From Pedobacter sp. PF22-3 (lineage in GTDB: Bacteria > Bacteroidota > Bacteroidia > Sphingobacteriales > Sphingobacteriaceae), in contig NZ_JAPIVP010000001.1 of NCBI RefSeq assembly GCF_026239555.1, positions 620,001 to 684,000 of the forward strand: a DNA stretch of 64,000 nucleotides, read 5' to 3'. The notes below the pieces were generated by a model. It was not told the DNA's origin and did not search any database. It saw nothing but the letters and a program-made list of their open reading frames with translations. This document shows positions 53,052 to 62,600 of this stretch, in pieces. A program made the position numbers and the translations under genes. Positions within the stretch are counted from its first letter, which is position 1, and each line of letters starts with the position of its first letter.

Positions 53052-53834
53052 ATGAATTTAAATTTAAACGGCAAAATAATCCTAGTAAGTGGCGGAGCCA
53101 AAGGCATCGGCGGAGCAATTGTTAAAGCCCTAGCTATTGAAAATGCTTTCCCAATCATTATTGGCCGTAGTGAAAACGATAATGTAAAAATGCTTCAGGA
53201 AATAACAGATTTAGGTTTAAAAGCTGATTATTTCACAGCTGAGCTCACCATGCCAGATCATTGCAAAAACATTATTGACGCTATACTAACCAAATATGGT
53301 AGAATTGATGGTTTAGTAAACAATGCGGGTGTTAACGATGGTGTAGGTCTTGAGAGTGGTACTTACGAAGGTTTTATAGAATCACTACATAAAAACGTGG
53401 TACATTATTATCTTTTGGCCAAATATGCCCTTCCTGCGCTAAAGCGAAGCAAAGGTTCAATTTTAAATATAGGGAGCAAGACTGCAGAAACCGGGCAAGG
53501 TGGAACATCTGGTTATGCGGCATCAAACGGCGCCAGAAATGCTTTAACACGTGAGTGGGCAGTAGAACTATTGCCGTTTAGCATCCGTGTAAATGCCATT
53601 ATTGTTGCCGAAGCCTGGACTCCGCTATACGAGAAATGGATTAACTCTTTTGAAGATCGTGATGCAAAGCTTAAAAACATCACCGATAAAATTCCGTTCG
53701 AAAACCGAATGACCACTGTGGAAGAAATTGCCCACACCGCCGTATTCTTATTATCAGATAAATCTAGTCATACTACTGGCCAACTCATTCATGTAGATGG
53801 CGGTTATGTACACTTAGATAGGGCTTTGTTGTAG
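53052..53834 (+). CDS. SDR-family oxidoreductase, candidate L-fucose dehydrogenase, atypical active site
   Basis: 260 residues. The cofactor motif is SGGAKGIGGAI near 14-24 (TGxxxGIG type) and NNAG is near 90. Catalytic Ser lies in ILNIGSKTAETGQG and Tyr155 in GTSGYAASNGARNALTREWA. The position four residues after this Tyr, which is Lys in the canonical YxxxK motif, is Asn159. The rest is a regular short-chain fold. It is the third gene of the sugar operon and would oxidise the sugar at C1, but the loss of Lys makes activity uncertain unless another residue compensates. Asn may be a trait of this subfamily. Confidence 0.88.
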   Translation: MNLNLNGKIILVSGGAKGIGGAIVKALAIENAFPIIIGRSENDNVKMLQEITDLGLKADYFTAELTMPDHCKNIIDAILTKYGRIDGLVNNAGVNDGVGLESGTYEGFIESLHKNVVHYYLLAKYALPALKRSKGSILNIGSKTAETGQGGTSGYAASNGARNALTREWAVELLPFSIRVNAIIVAEAWTPLYEKWINSFEDRDAKLKNITDKIPFENRMTTVEEIAHTAVFLLSDKSSHTTGQLIHVDGGYVHLDRALL

Positions 53835-53860
53835 GTATATTAATCCCCCACACCTTTTCT

Positions 53861-53991
53861 GTCATTCTGAACGTAGTGAAGAATCTTTTTTTAATATGCA
53901 ATGCCTTAAATCACATTATTTCCTTTGACATCAGCTCATTTTTGGTTCTGTATTTCATAGGCTGGAAATTCTTCGCTGCGCTCAGAATGAC
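53861..53991. repeat. GTCATTCTGA element, copy 1 (131 bp)
   Basis: Terminal inverted repeats GTCATTCTGA/TCAGAATGAC are followed inward by GTGAAGAATC and complementary sequence with changes near GGAAATTCTTCGCTGCGC. There is no coding capacity. A second copy follows at 54027. Confidence 0.75.
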
Positions 53992-54026
53992 AATTATATC
54001 CTCGGTCTGTGTCCTCCGTCTTTTCT

Positions 54027-54135
54027 GTCATTCTGAACGAAGTGAAGAATCTTTTTAATTATAGGTTTCTACTATCGACCTGTTTTGGGTTCGGTTTTCT
54101 ATCGCTGGCAGATTCTTCGTTGCACTCAGAATGAC
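54027..54135. repeat. GTCATTCTGA element, copy 2 (109 bp)
   Basis: Same ends as copy 1: GTCATTCTGAACGAAGTGAA at one side, and AGATTCTTCGTTGCACTC followed by AGAATGAC at the other. Copies 1 and 2 fill the intergenic space between the convergent SDR and glycosylase genes. A 60-codon plus-strand frame over copy 1 is an artefact of the repeat. Confidence 0.75.
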
Positions 54136-54139
54136 CATT

Positions 54140-54769
54140 TTATTTTTTCTTTCTTTCTTCTAAATACGCATGCCACAACAGCATCGTGGCAATAGTGCGG
54201 TAAGGTTTAAACTGATTGGCCACCGCAAATATTTCTTCTTTACTTACTCCCTTTGCCAAACCTTTTATTTTCTTTAACGAGTTTACCGCAGCCAAATCCC
54301 CTATCGGGAAAATATCCTTATGGTGCAGCATAAAAATCAGATAAATATCAACCGTCCAATCGCCAATCCCTTTGATACTTTTAAGCTGGTTTCTAATGGT
54401 CAGATCGTCCATTTTCTCCATTTCGCTTAAAGACAATGTTCCGCTAACTATATTTTCTGCCAAATGGCGTACATAAGCCGTTTTTTGTCGACTGAAATAA
54501 CAATCCCTTAATTCCTGATCGGTAAGTAATAACAACCCTACAGGTGTAATATCCTTTATTTTTTCTTTCAATTTATTCAATGTGGCCAACGCCGAAGCCA
54601 AAGAAACCTGCTGCTCCAAAATAACATGCACCAATGATTCGAAAGTATTCGGCCTCGACCAAAAGGGTGGATAACCGTATCGATTTAAAATAACCTGTAA
54701 ATCGGCATCCCTTTTACCCGCTAGATCACAAAGCTGATGGAAATTAGTCTGATCAAATGTTTCGAACAT
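54140..54769 (-). CDS. DNA-3-methyladenine glycosylase II-like protein (AlkA/HhH-GPD)
   Basis: 209 residues from ATG 54769; a TTG at 54793 would add eight residues. The helix-hairpin-helix plus catalytic core is LKSIKGIGDWTVDIYLIFMLHHKDIFPIGD, with the catalytic aspartate D in FPIGDLAAVN. N-terminal helices include PFWSRPNTFESLVHVILEQQVSLASALATLNKL, the HhH-GPD start. It excises alkylated bases such as 3-methyladenine. It lacks the AlkA N-terminal TBP-like domain and is shorter than E. coli AlkA. Confidence 0.9.
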   Translation of the reverse strand: MFETFDQTNFHQLCDLAGKRDADLQVILNRYGYPPFWSRPNTFESLVHVILEQQVSLASALATLNKLKEKIKDITPVGLLLLTDQELRDCYFSRQKTAYVRHLAENIVSGTLSLSEMEKMDDLTIRNQLKSIKGIGDWTVDIYLIFMLHHKDIFPIGDLAAVNSLKKIKGLAKGVSKEEIFAVANQFKPYRTIATMLLWHAYLEERKKK

Positions 54770-54948
54770 GAAGCTGTTTTTATTCAATCCCAAATATAAT
54801 AAGGATGGTTAATAAATAGAATTGATTTCGGTTAGTGAGACACCGACTATCGATTCCAATAGAGCGTTAGTCCTGTATAACCTTACTTAGTCAGTATGAG
54901 CGAATTAATTAAGCCTCAAATCTCCGAAGGTAAAGGAAAAACCCGTAT

Positions 54949-54983
54949 TTTAATCCTATTTTAAGATGAGATGGTTACTTTTG
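54949..54983 (+). promoter_or_regulatory. Candidate operator and promoter of the metal two-component operon
   Basis: Two 11-bp units, TTTAATCCTAT (54949-54959) and TTTAAGATGAG (54960-54970), resemble the four units upstream of the efflux operon. Five bases later TACTTTTG (54976-54983) fits the -7 element. The predicted transcript starts at or within a base or two of the ATG at 54988. Tandem 11-bp spacing is the pattern of OmpR/PhoB-type sites. Confidence 0.55.
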
Positions 54984-54987
54984 TTGG

Positions 54988-55665
54988 ATGCTAAAGATTG
55001 GAATAGCTGAAGACGACCCTAAAATTGCCGAACTTTTAAAGTCGGCGCTCGAAGAGAACGATTATCTGGTACTTACTTTATCTAATGGGATTGATGCGCT
55101 AGATCTTTTTTTACGTGACAGTTTTAACCTCCTGATTATTGACGTGATGATGCCCGGTCTCAACGGCATCCAGCTTTGTAAACACCTCAGAGAAAACGCG
55201 CTGCAAACACCAATCCTCATGCTTACGGCCATGGGTACCGTTGATGATAAAGTTACTGGTTTAGAAGCCGGTGCTGATGATTATCTTGTAAAACCCTTTC
55301 ACCTGAAGGAACTTTTGGCCAGGGTTGCAGCACTTTTGCGCAGGCAGCCACCTATTGAAACGCAAACAGACCCTAAATTATATTTCGAAGATCTTATTCT
55401 TGATACCTACAGCAAAGAAGTAAGCCGCGCGGGTAAACCGATCGAATTAAGTGCCAAAGAATTTATCCTGCTCGAACTATTTATGCGCAACCCAAATCGT
55501 TTACTCTCGCGACAATTTATAGCAGAACAAGCCTGGGATATCAACTTCGAAACCGGCACTAACGTAATCGATGTGTATATCAATTTTCTGCGAAAAAAGA
55601 TCGAAAAAGGCTTTGAACGCAAACTTATCCACACTAAAATCAATATGGGCTATATTTTGAAATAA
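54988..55665 (+). CDS. OmpR-family response regulator (CusR-like)
   Basis: 225 residues. The receiver domain (1-118) has acidic ED/D at 8-10, phosphoacceptor D52 in LLIIDVMMPGLNG and the switch K in YLVKPFHLKELLAR. The winged-helix effector domain is at about 128-224 (ILDTYSKEVSRAGKPIELSAKEFILLELFMRNPNRLLSRQFIAEQAW, VIDVYINFLRKKIEKGF). It is most similar in type to heavy-metal regulators (CusR/CopR). The following kinase gene starts immediately after its stop. Confidence 0.95.
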   Translation: MLKIGIAEDDPKIAELLKSALEENDYLVLTLSNGIDALDLFLRDSFNLLIIDVMMPGLNGIQLCKHLRENALQTPILMLTAMGTVDDKVTGLEAGADDYLVKPFHLKELLARVAALLRRQPPIETQTDPKLYFEDLILDTYSKEVSRAGKPIELSAKEFILLELFMRNPNRLLSRQFIAEQAWDINFETGTNVIDVYINFLRKKIEKGFERKLIHTKINMGYILK

Positions 55666-57018
55666 ATGAAGATTAAGGACCGCATAGCACTATATTTTAC
55701 GCTGATCAGTACTTCTATGCTCTTCGCAGTGCTCTGCACGGTATATTTTACTTTTATGAAATTTTTGGAGGCCGATTTCTTCGAACGCCTGACCGACCGT
55801 ACTATGGTTACCGCTAAATTGTACCTTGAAGCCGATGAAATCAGTCGGGATGCGCTGAACACGGTACGCCATAAATACCTTCAAAAGTTGAACAGTGAAG
55901 TAATCCGTGTTTACGACAAAAAGAACAGGGCTACTTTTATTGGTGATACTGCTCAATACTGGACCCCTGCCACCATTGATCAGGTAAGGAGGAAAGGTCA
56001 TTTAAAATATACGGACGGTCAGCGACAAGTGGTGGGTATTTATTATAAAGATAACCAGGGCGACTTCGTCATCCTCGCTTCGGCTGATGACCAGGGCTCA
56101 CACAACAGGCTCGACAAACTGTTGAAGATCATGATTTTTATCTTCTTCCTTATTTCGCTCGTGGTATTATTGTTAAGCAGATGGGTTGCGCAGAAAATGC
56201 TGAAACCGCTGCAAAAATTTATGCTCGAAGTAAAACAGGCAGGCGCTCAAAACATGGAGTTTAGGGTAGAAGAAAATAACAATAAAGATGAAATTAACCT
56301 CATTGCCCAAAGTTTTAACCATTTGATGGAAGAGCTGGAACAGGCTTTTATTTTGCAGAAAACTTTTGTAGCCAATGCTTCGCATGAACTTCGTACCCCC
56401 GTTACGCGGATGATGATAACCGCTGAACTTGCCCTCTCAAAAGAGAGAGATGAGGCTGCCTATCAGAAAGTAATCGCTTCCATGCTTGAGGATGCCGAAA
56501 AAATGGAACACACCATAACTGGTTTAGTGGCCCTGGCAAAAATGGATCTTGACCTGATTAATTCGAAACTTGTTCCGATCAAACTTGATGATTTGCTTTC
56601 TAAAATCCAAACTGAATGGAAAGTGCAGAAAAACCTTGAGCTCAAAATTACTTATCAAAAATCCATTGATACAAAAACTGAAATAATGGCCAATGCCGTT
56701 TTATTACAGATAGCTTTAGACAATATCATCTCGAATGCATTTAAATTTTCAGACAATCAGGAAGTTAATATTCGTGTAGAAACTGTTGAAAATGATTTTT
56801 TCATCCACATCACTGATCAGGGAACCGGCATCTCTACCGAAGATCAGGCAGCTATTTTTAACCCATTTTATACCCGTGCAAAAGAACAGGGCCATCAGGG
56901 CGAAGGCATGGGGCTTTACATGGCAAAAAAAATCGTCGATTTGTTAAAAGGCGAAATAACCGTAAATAACCTCGAGCAAGGTGGCTGCACTTTTACGGTG
57001 AGATTGACAAAACTTTAA
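55666..57018 (+). CDS. Sensor histidine kinase (CusS-like)
   Basis: 450 residues. Helix 1 is near 9-31, a periplasmic domain of about 115 residues follows, helix 2 is near 151-170 (IFIFFLISLVVLLLSRWVAQ), and a HAMP segment follows. The phosphoacceptor H240 is in ANASHELRTPVTRM, with ATPase motifs NIISNAFKF, DQGTGIS and GEGMGLYMAKKIVDLLKG. It partners the preceding response regulator (stop and start adjoin). The periplasmic domain probably senses metal ions, though no Met- or His-rich site is obvious. Confidence 0.95.
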   Translation: MKIKDRIALYFTLISTSMLFAVLCTVYFTFMKFLEADFFERLTDRTMVTAKLYLEADEISRDALNTVRHKYLQKLNSEVIRVYDKKNRATFIGDTAQYWTPATIDQVRRKGHLKYTDGQRQVVGIYYKDNQGDFVILASADDQGSHNRLDKLLKIMIFIFFLISLVVLLLSRWVAQKMLKPLQKFMLEVKQAGAQNMEFRVEENNNKDEINLIAQSFNHLMEELEQAFILQKTFVANASHELRTPVTRMMITAELALSKERDEAAYQKVIASMLEDAEKMEHTITGLVALAKMDLDLINSKLVPIKLDDLLSKIQTEWKVQKNLELKITYQKSIDTKTEIMANAVLLQIALDNIISNAFKFSDNQEVNIRVETVENDFFIHITDQGTGISTEDQAAIFNPFYTRAKEQGHQGEGMGLYMAKKIVDLLKGEITVNNLEQGGCTFTVRLTKL

Positions 57019-57037
57019 TGATTAATTACATCCATTT

Positions 57038-57136
57038 CGCTAAGCTCGTTTCTAACCAGCGTTGAATAGCATATCGTTTACAACGATAATATCGTGTTAC
57101 TATTTATGCACTCGTTTGGAAACGAGTGCAAGAATG
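57038..57136. repeat. Triple-hairpin element, copy 2 (copy 1 at 27481-27580)
   Basis: 99 bp with the same order of palindromes as copy 1. It lies between the kinase gene and the efflux operator, so it may separate the two transcription units. The first hairpin is imperfect here (GCTCGTTTCTAACCAGC). Confidence 0.8.
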
Positions 57137-57145
57137 CCTAACAAC

Positions 57146-57202
57146 TTTAATCCCCTTTTAATTCGCATTTAATCCCCCTTTAATTCGGCAAGGATAGTTT
57201 TG
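57146..57202 (+). promoter_or_regulatory. Tandem operator and promoter of the CusCBA-type operon
   Basis: Four 11- to 12-bp units in tandem read TTTAATCCCCT, TTTAATTCGCA, TTTAATCCCCC, TTTAATTCGGCA (57146-57190). They form two near-identical 22/23-bp direct repeats. Four bases later TAGTTTTG (57195-57202) fits the -7 element. The operator occupies the -33 region, as expected of an activator site. The same unit form occurs at 54949-54970. The start would be within a base or two of ATG 57208. Confidence 0.65.
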
Positions 57203-57207
57203 CTTAC

Positions 57208-58476
57208 ATGATAAGGATATTTTCGTGGCTCATTTTCTTTTTGGTTTTAACGGCCAGAGCAACTTTCGCACAAAGTGATACGTTAAGCTTAAACCTGAGC
57301 CAGGCCGAAAGCCTCTTTTTAAAAAACAATTTCGACCTCCTGGCCAGTAATTACGATGTTGACAAGGCCAAAGCAGAAATCATCACGGCCAGGCTTTTCG
57401 AAAATCCTACGCTAGAATACGAAAACCTTTTTTATAATCAGGAAACAAAGAAATTCCTGCAAACCTCTTATGCACATGGCCAATATGCCGGATCTGTTTC
57501 TCAGCTATTCAGACTTGCCGGCAAACGAAATAAGAATATCAAGCTGGCCCAAACTGGAGTTAAAATGGCCGAATACGAATATTTCGACCTGATCAGAACG
57601 CTGAAATTTGAACTCGTTAACACCTTTTACAAAACCTATTTTACTGCACAGTCGGTTAACGTATATCAGGAACAAATCAGTTCTACCAATCAGTTGATGA
57701 AGGCTTATGACCTACAGTTAAAAATGGGCAATGTTGCTGCGAAGGATGTAATCAGGATTAAGTCATTATTGATCAACCTCAAAGCCGAACAGGCAGGGCT
57801 ACTGAATGAACTGGAAGATTACTATAAAGATTTAAAACTGCTCTGTGGCATTAATGCTTCTACTTCAATCACGCTTATTTTAGATAAATCAGTCCTCACA
57901 TCCCCTTCTCTGGATAAAATCCCTTATCAGGCATTGCTCGATTCGGCCAGGACGAACCGTGCTGACCTTAAACAGGCCAAAACCAATCTGCTTTATAACG
58001 AACGTAATTTAAAGCTGCAAAAAGCAATGGCCATACCTGATATAGAAATTGGACTCAGTTACGACCTCAAAGGTAATTATCCAGAAAAATATACTGGTTT
58101 AGGCATTAAAATCCCTATTCCCCTGTTCTCCAGGAATCAGGGAGAAATTAAAAAGGCACAAATTGGCATCATTGCGGCAGATGTAAATATTAAAAAACAG
58201 GAAGCTTTACTGGAGAACGAGGTATTCAACAGCTACAGGACTGCTTTACGTAATGAAAAATTGTATGGAGAGATTGATCCTGCGTTCAGTTCCGACTTTA
58301 ATACACTGATTTCGGGCCTGATCAAAAATTTTAAGGCAAGGAATATCAGCCTGATCGAATTTTTGGACCTCTACGATGCCTATAAAGAAAATACGCTTCA
58401 GCTCAACAAACTCCAATCCGAAAGAATGAGCACACGTGCTGAACTCAATTATGTTACCGGTTCTAATATTTTTTAA
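57208..58476 (+). CDS. TolC family outer membrane channel (CusC/CzcC-like)
   Basis: 422 residues with signal peptide MIRIFSWLIFFLVLTARATFAQ. The outer-membrane-efflux domains carry QAESLFLKNNFDLLASNYDVDKAKAEI and the long helices around 150-220 and 290-400. Short for TolC, but usual for CzcC-type proteins. It is the first gene of the metal efflux operon, with 9 bp to the adaptor. ATG 57208 is directly downstream of the -7 element. Confidence 0.92.
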   Translation: MIRIFSWLIFFLVLTARATFAQSDTLSLNLSQAESLFLKNNFDLLASNYDVDKAKAEIITARLFENPTLEYENLFYNQETKKFLQTSYAHGQYAGSVSQLFRLAGKRNKNIKLAQTGVKMAEYEYFDLIRTLKFELVNTFYKTYFTAQSVNVYQEQISSTNQLMKAYDLQLKMGNVAAKDVIRIKSLLINLKAEQAGLLNELEDYYKDLKLLCGINASTSITLILDKSVLTSPSLDKIPYQALLDSARTNRADLKQAKTNLLYNERNLKLQKAMAIPDIEIGLSYDLKGNYPEKYTGLGIKIPIPLFSRNQGEIKKAQIGIIAADVNIKKQEALLENEVFNSYRTALRNEKLYGEIDPAFSSDFNTLISGLIKNFKARNISLIEFLDLYDAYKENTLQLNKLQSERMSTRAELNYVTGSNIF

Positions 58477-58485
58477 AAAAATCTC

Positions 58486-59574
58486 ATGCAAAATTTCTAT
58501 AAAAACACTGTACTTATTGCTGCAACCAGTTTATTTTTTGCTTGTAGCGAACACAAAAAGGCTGCACCAAACGATAAATTTGTCATCACCGATTCTTTGA
58601 TCAGCCGCTTACTAATCGATACTGTACAGCAGGCAAATGGCAAAACCGAACTTATTTTTTCGGCCAAAATTACCGCAAATGAAGAACGAAGGTCAGAACT
58701 TTTCCCCATGGTAAGCGGAACGGTAAACCGCGTTGGGGTAAGGTTGGGCGATCAGGTTTCGACCGGACAAATACTGGCTACGCTAATCAGTTCTGAAATG
58801 GCTGGTTTTGATAAAGAAGTTATAGCGGCCAATGCCGAACTTAAAAATGCAGAAAGAGCCGTAAAGCAAGCCGAACAACTTTTCCAGAGTGGTTTATCAT
58901 CGGCAAAAGAACTCGAAGAAGCCAAAAATGACTATGAGATCAAAAAAGCTGAGGCGAAAAGGGCGAGTTCTGTATTAAAACTCAATGGTGGAAGCAGTAC
59001 AGGATTATACGCGATTAAATCGCCGATTAGCGGTTTTGTGATCGAAAAAAATGTTACACAGAACATGCAGCTGCGTGGCGATAACGACAAAAGCCTTTTC
59101 ACCATTGCCGATCTCTCTAACGTTTGGGCCATGATCAATATTTACGAATCGGATATTTCGCGTGTTAAGGCAGGTGATGAGGTGAGTTTATCTACCCTAT
59201 CCTATCCAAATAAAGTTTTTAAAGGAAAAATAGAGAAATTATATAATCAGGTAGATCAGGACAGCAAAGTAATGAATGCCAGGGTGGTGATCGCAAATCC
59301 AGGCTTTCTGCTTAAGCCAGGCATGCTCGGCACAGTAAAGGTTTCTGCAAATTCTGCAGTTGATCTTCCGGTTTTAAACTCAAGGGCTGTAATTTTCGAT
59401 GAAAATAAAAATTATGTAATCGTTCTGGGGCAGGATCATAAAGTAAAGGTTCAAGAGATCGAAATCGGGCGTAAAACCGCTGATAAAACCTACATCAGCA
59501 AAGGTGTACAGGCCGGTGAGCGCATTATTGCCTCCAAACAGGTTTTCTTGTTCGAAAGCCTGAAAACGCAATAA
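58486..59574 (+). CDS. RND periplasmic adaptor lipoprotein (CusB/CzcB-like)
   Basis: 362 residues with lipobox LFFAC (cysteine about residue 20). A biotinyl-lipoyl fold (MVSGTVNRVGVRLGDQVSTGQILATLISSEM) encloses an alpha-hairpin at about 110-165 (LKNAERAVKQAEQLFQSGLSSAKELEEAKNDYEIKKAEAKR), followed by YAIKSPISGFVIEKNVTQNMQLRGD and the barrel domain. It joins channel and permease across the periplasm. No Met-rich metal motif is seen, so the ion is uncertain. Confidence 0.94.
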   Translation: MQNFYKNTVLIAATSLFFACSEHKKAAPNDKFVITDSLISRLLIDTVQQANGKTELIFSAKITANEERRSELFPMVSGTVNRVGVRLGDQVSTGQILATLISSEMAGFDKEVIAANAELKNAERAVKQAEQLFQSGLSSAKELEEAKNDYEIKKAEAKRASSVLKLNGGSSTGLYAIKSPISGFVIEKNVTQNMQLRGDNDKSLFTIADLSNVWAMINIYESDISRVKAGDEVSLSTLSYPNKVFKGKIEKLYNQVDQDSKVMNARVVIANPGFLLKPGMLGTVKVSANSAVDLPVLNSRAVIFDENKNYVIVLGQDHKVKVQEIEIGRKTADKTYISKGVQAGERIIASKQVFLFESLKTQ

Positions 59575-59603
59575 TTTTTTTTCCAACACCCTAGATTTTA
59601 AAA

Positions 59604-62600
59604 ATGAATAAATTCATAAAAAGCATTATCGGCTTTGCGCTGAAAAATAAATATTTCATCTTTTTTGCTACTTTTATTTTACTTCTGGCAGGCTATTTAA
59701 GCTTCAAACATACTACAATTGATGCCTTCCCCGATGTAACCAATACCAATATCACCATTATTACCCAATGGCCGGGCCGTAGTGCAGAAGAGGTAGAAAA
59801 ATTTGTGAGCAGACCTTTGGAAATTGCCATGAACCCTACCGAAAAGAGAACCAGCATCCGGTCTTCCTCGCTATTTGGCTTATCCATTGTAAAAGTAAGT
59901 TTCGAAGATGATGTAGATTATGCCGAGGCACGGGTTCAGGTAAATAATCATCTTGAAGAAGCCGATCTTCCAGAAGGCATCCAGCCTGAAGTGCAACCTC
60001 CTTATGGACCAACCGGAGAAATTTTTCGCTATACCTTAGCAAGTGATACAAAATCGGTCCGGGAACTAAAAACCTTACAAGATTGGGTTGTACAACGCGA
60101 ACTCTTATCCGTTTCAGGCATTGCCGATGTCGTAAGTTTTGGAGGCGAGGTTAAAACCTACCAGATCACGGTCGATCCGCAGAAAGCGATCCAATACGGT
60201 GTAAGTGCAACCGAACTTTTCGAAGCGGTATCTAAAAGCAATATCAATGTGGGCGGTGATGTAATTGTGCAGAGCGGTCAGGCTTATGTGGTACGCGGTA
60301 TAGGCGTGCTCAACAACATCGATGAGATCAGAAACGTGGTTGTTGACAACATCAATGGTACACCAATTTACGTCAAAACCATTGCCGATGTAGCCGAATC
60401 GGCATTACCCAGATTGGGGCAGGTTGGCCGCGACGGGGATCCTGATGTGGTAGAAGGCATTATCGTCATGAGAAAAGGCGGTAATCCCAGTGAGATAATA
60501 GCAAGATTAAAAGAAAAGATCAATACCATAAACAGCACCATTTTACCTGATGATGTAAAGATCAAACCTTTTTACGACCGCGAAGACCTGGTTAATTACT
60601 CCGTACATACCGTAATGGGCAACATGCTCGAAGGTATTTTATTTGTTACCCTGATTGTATTCCTTTTCATGGCCGATTGGCGCACTACTTTAATTGTTTC
60701 GATTATCATTCCATTGGCCTTACTTTTTGCCTTTATCTGTCTCAAATTAAAGGGCATGCCTGCCAACCTGCTATCTATGGGGGCTATCGACTTCGGGATT
60801 ATTATTGATGGTGCAGTAGTGATGGTTGAAGGGATTTTCGTCGTATTAGATGCAAAGGCCAGGAAACTGGGCATGGAAAAGTTTGATAAAATGAGCAAAC
60901 TCGGCTTTATCAAAAAAGCTTGCCTTGAAAATGGAAAAGGCATTTTATTTGCCAAGCTAATCATTATTACTGGTTTGCTCCCCATTTTTACATTCGAAAA
61001 GGTAGAGGGCAAAATGTTCTCTCCCTTGGCCTGGACCTTAAGTTTTGCCTTATTGGGTGCGCTAATTTTAACCTTTACCCTCGTGCCTGCCATGGCCAGC
61101 GTACTTTTGAAAAAAAATGTAAAAGAGAAACACAATATCTTTTTAGCGTGGATCACCAAGGCAACCCTTAAATTTTATGATATATGTTTCAAAAAGAAGA
61201 AACTGGTGTTTGGCATATCCATTATTGTACTTTTTCTGGGCGCTTTCAGCTTTAATTTTTTAGGCACCGAATTTCTACCCAGTTTGGATGAGGGGTCCAT
61301 TTATGTCCGCGCCACGGGGCCATTGAGTATTTCATTAGATGAAACCAAAAGACTTTCGAACGAAATGAGGAAGATCTTTTTAAGTTTTGAAGAGGTAAAA
61401 CAGGTGATGTCGCAAACTGGCCGACCGAATGACGGAACAGATGCCACCGGTTTTTATAATATGGAATTTCATGTGGATATCTATCCACGGAAAGAATGGA
61501 AACGCAAGCAGAGCAAAGAACAACTGATAGAACGCATGCAGGAGAAATTAAAGAGCTTTCCAGGCATCAGCCTCAATTTTTCACAGCCCATTTCAGATAA
61601 TGTGGAAGAAGCTGTTTCAGGTGTAAAGGGATCGATTGTGGTAAAATTATTTGGTGAGAACTTTGAATATATCGAACAGGAAGAGGAAAAAATAGAAAGC
61701 ATTTTAAAAACGGTTGATGGTATTGAAGATTTAGGAATTTTAAGAAATCTTGGTCAGCCCGAACTGCAGATTAACCTTGATCAGAAAAAAATGGCTTTAT
61801 ATGGAGTAAGCACAGCTGATGCAAATGCCGTAATTGAAATGGCTATTGGCGGAAAAGCCGCTACGCAGATTTATGAAGGCGAACGCAAATTTGATCTGAT
61901 TATCCGTTATCCCGAAGATTTTAGGAATGATGAAAGTTCCATCAGTAAATTAAGCGTACCTACCCTATCCGGTTCAAATGTTCAATTGGGTGAAATATCG
62001 AGCATTAGCAAAATTACAGGGCCAAGTATGATTTACCGTGATAAACACAAACGTTACGGGGCTATTAAATTCTCGATCCGCGGCAGAGATATGGGAAGTG
62101 TAATTGCCGAAGCACAGCAAAAGGTAAATGCAAAAATCAAATTGCCACAAGGTTATCAGCTGGAGTGGGCTGGCGATTTTGAAAACCAGCAAAGAGCTAT
62201 TGCGAGGTTGTCGAAGGCCGTACCGGTAAGTTTGTTGTTAATATTTTTTATCCTTTTTGTACTTTTTGGAAACTTCAAAGATGCATTATTGGTATTGAAT
62301 AACGTTCCTTTTGCCATGATTGGTGGCATATTAGCCCTTTTGGCTGCTGGTGTTAACTTCAATATTTCGGCAGGGATTGGTTTTATCGCATTATTTGGCA
62401 TCTGTGTGCAGAACGGTGTAATTCTTATTACGCGTTTCAAAACCAATATTACTGAGCTGAAATACCACCCAAACTGGACTTTTACTGATGCCATGCGTGA
62501 TGGAATAGCCAGTAGGTTTAGGCCGGTATTGATGACGGCATTAATGGCGGCTATTGGTCTGATGCCCGCTGCACTCTCTACAGGAATCGGTTCAGAAGCT

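Noticed and set aside
53876..54058. 60-residue plus-strand frame
   Set aside because: Translation of the GTCATTCTGA repeat element, ending in the repeat-derived FCHSERSEES pattern.
60596..61159. 187-residue antisense frame in the metal permease gene
   Set aside because: Codon-bias shadow of the permease gene.
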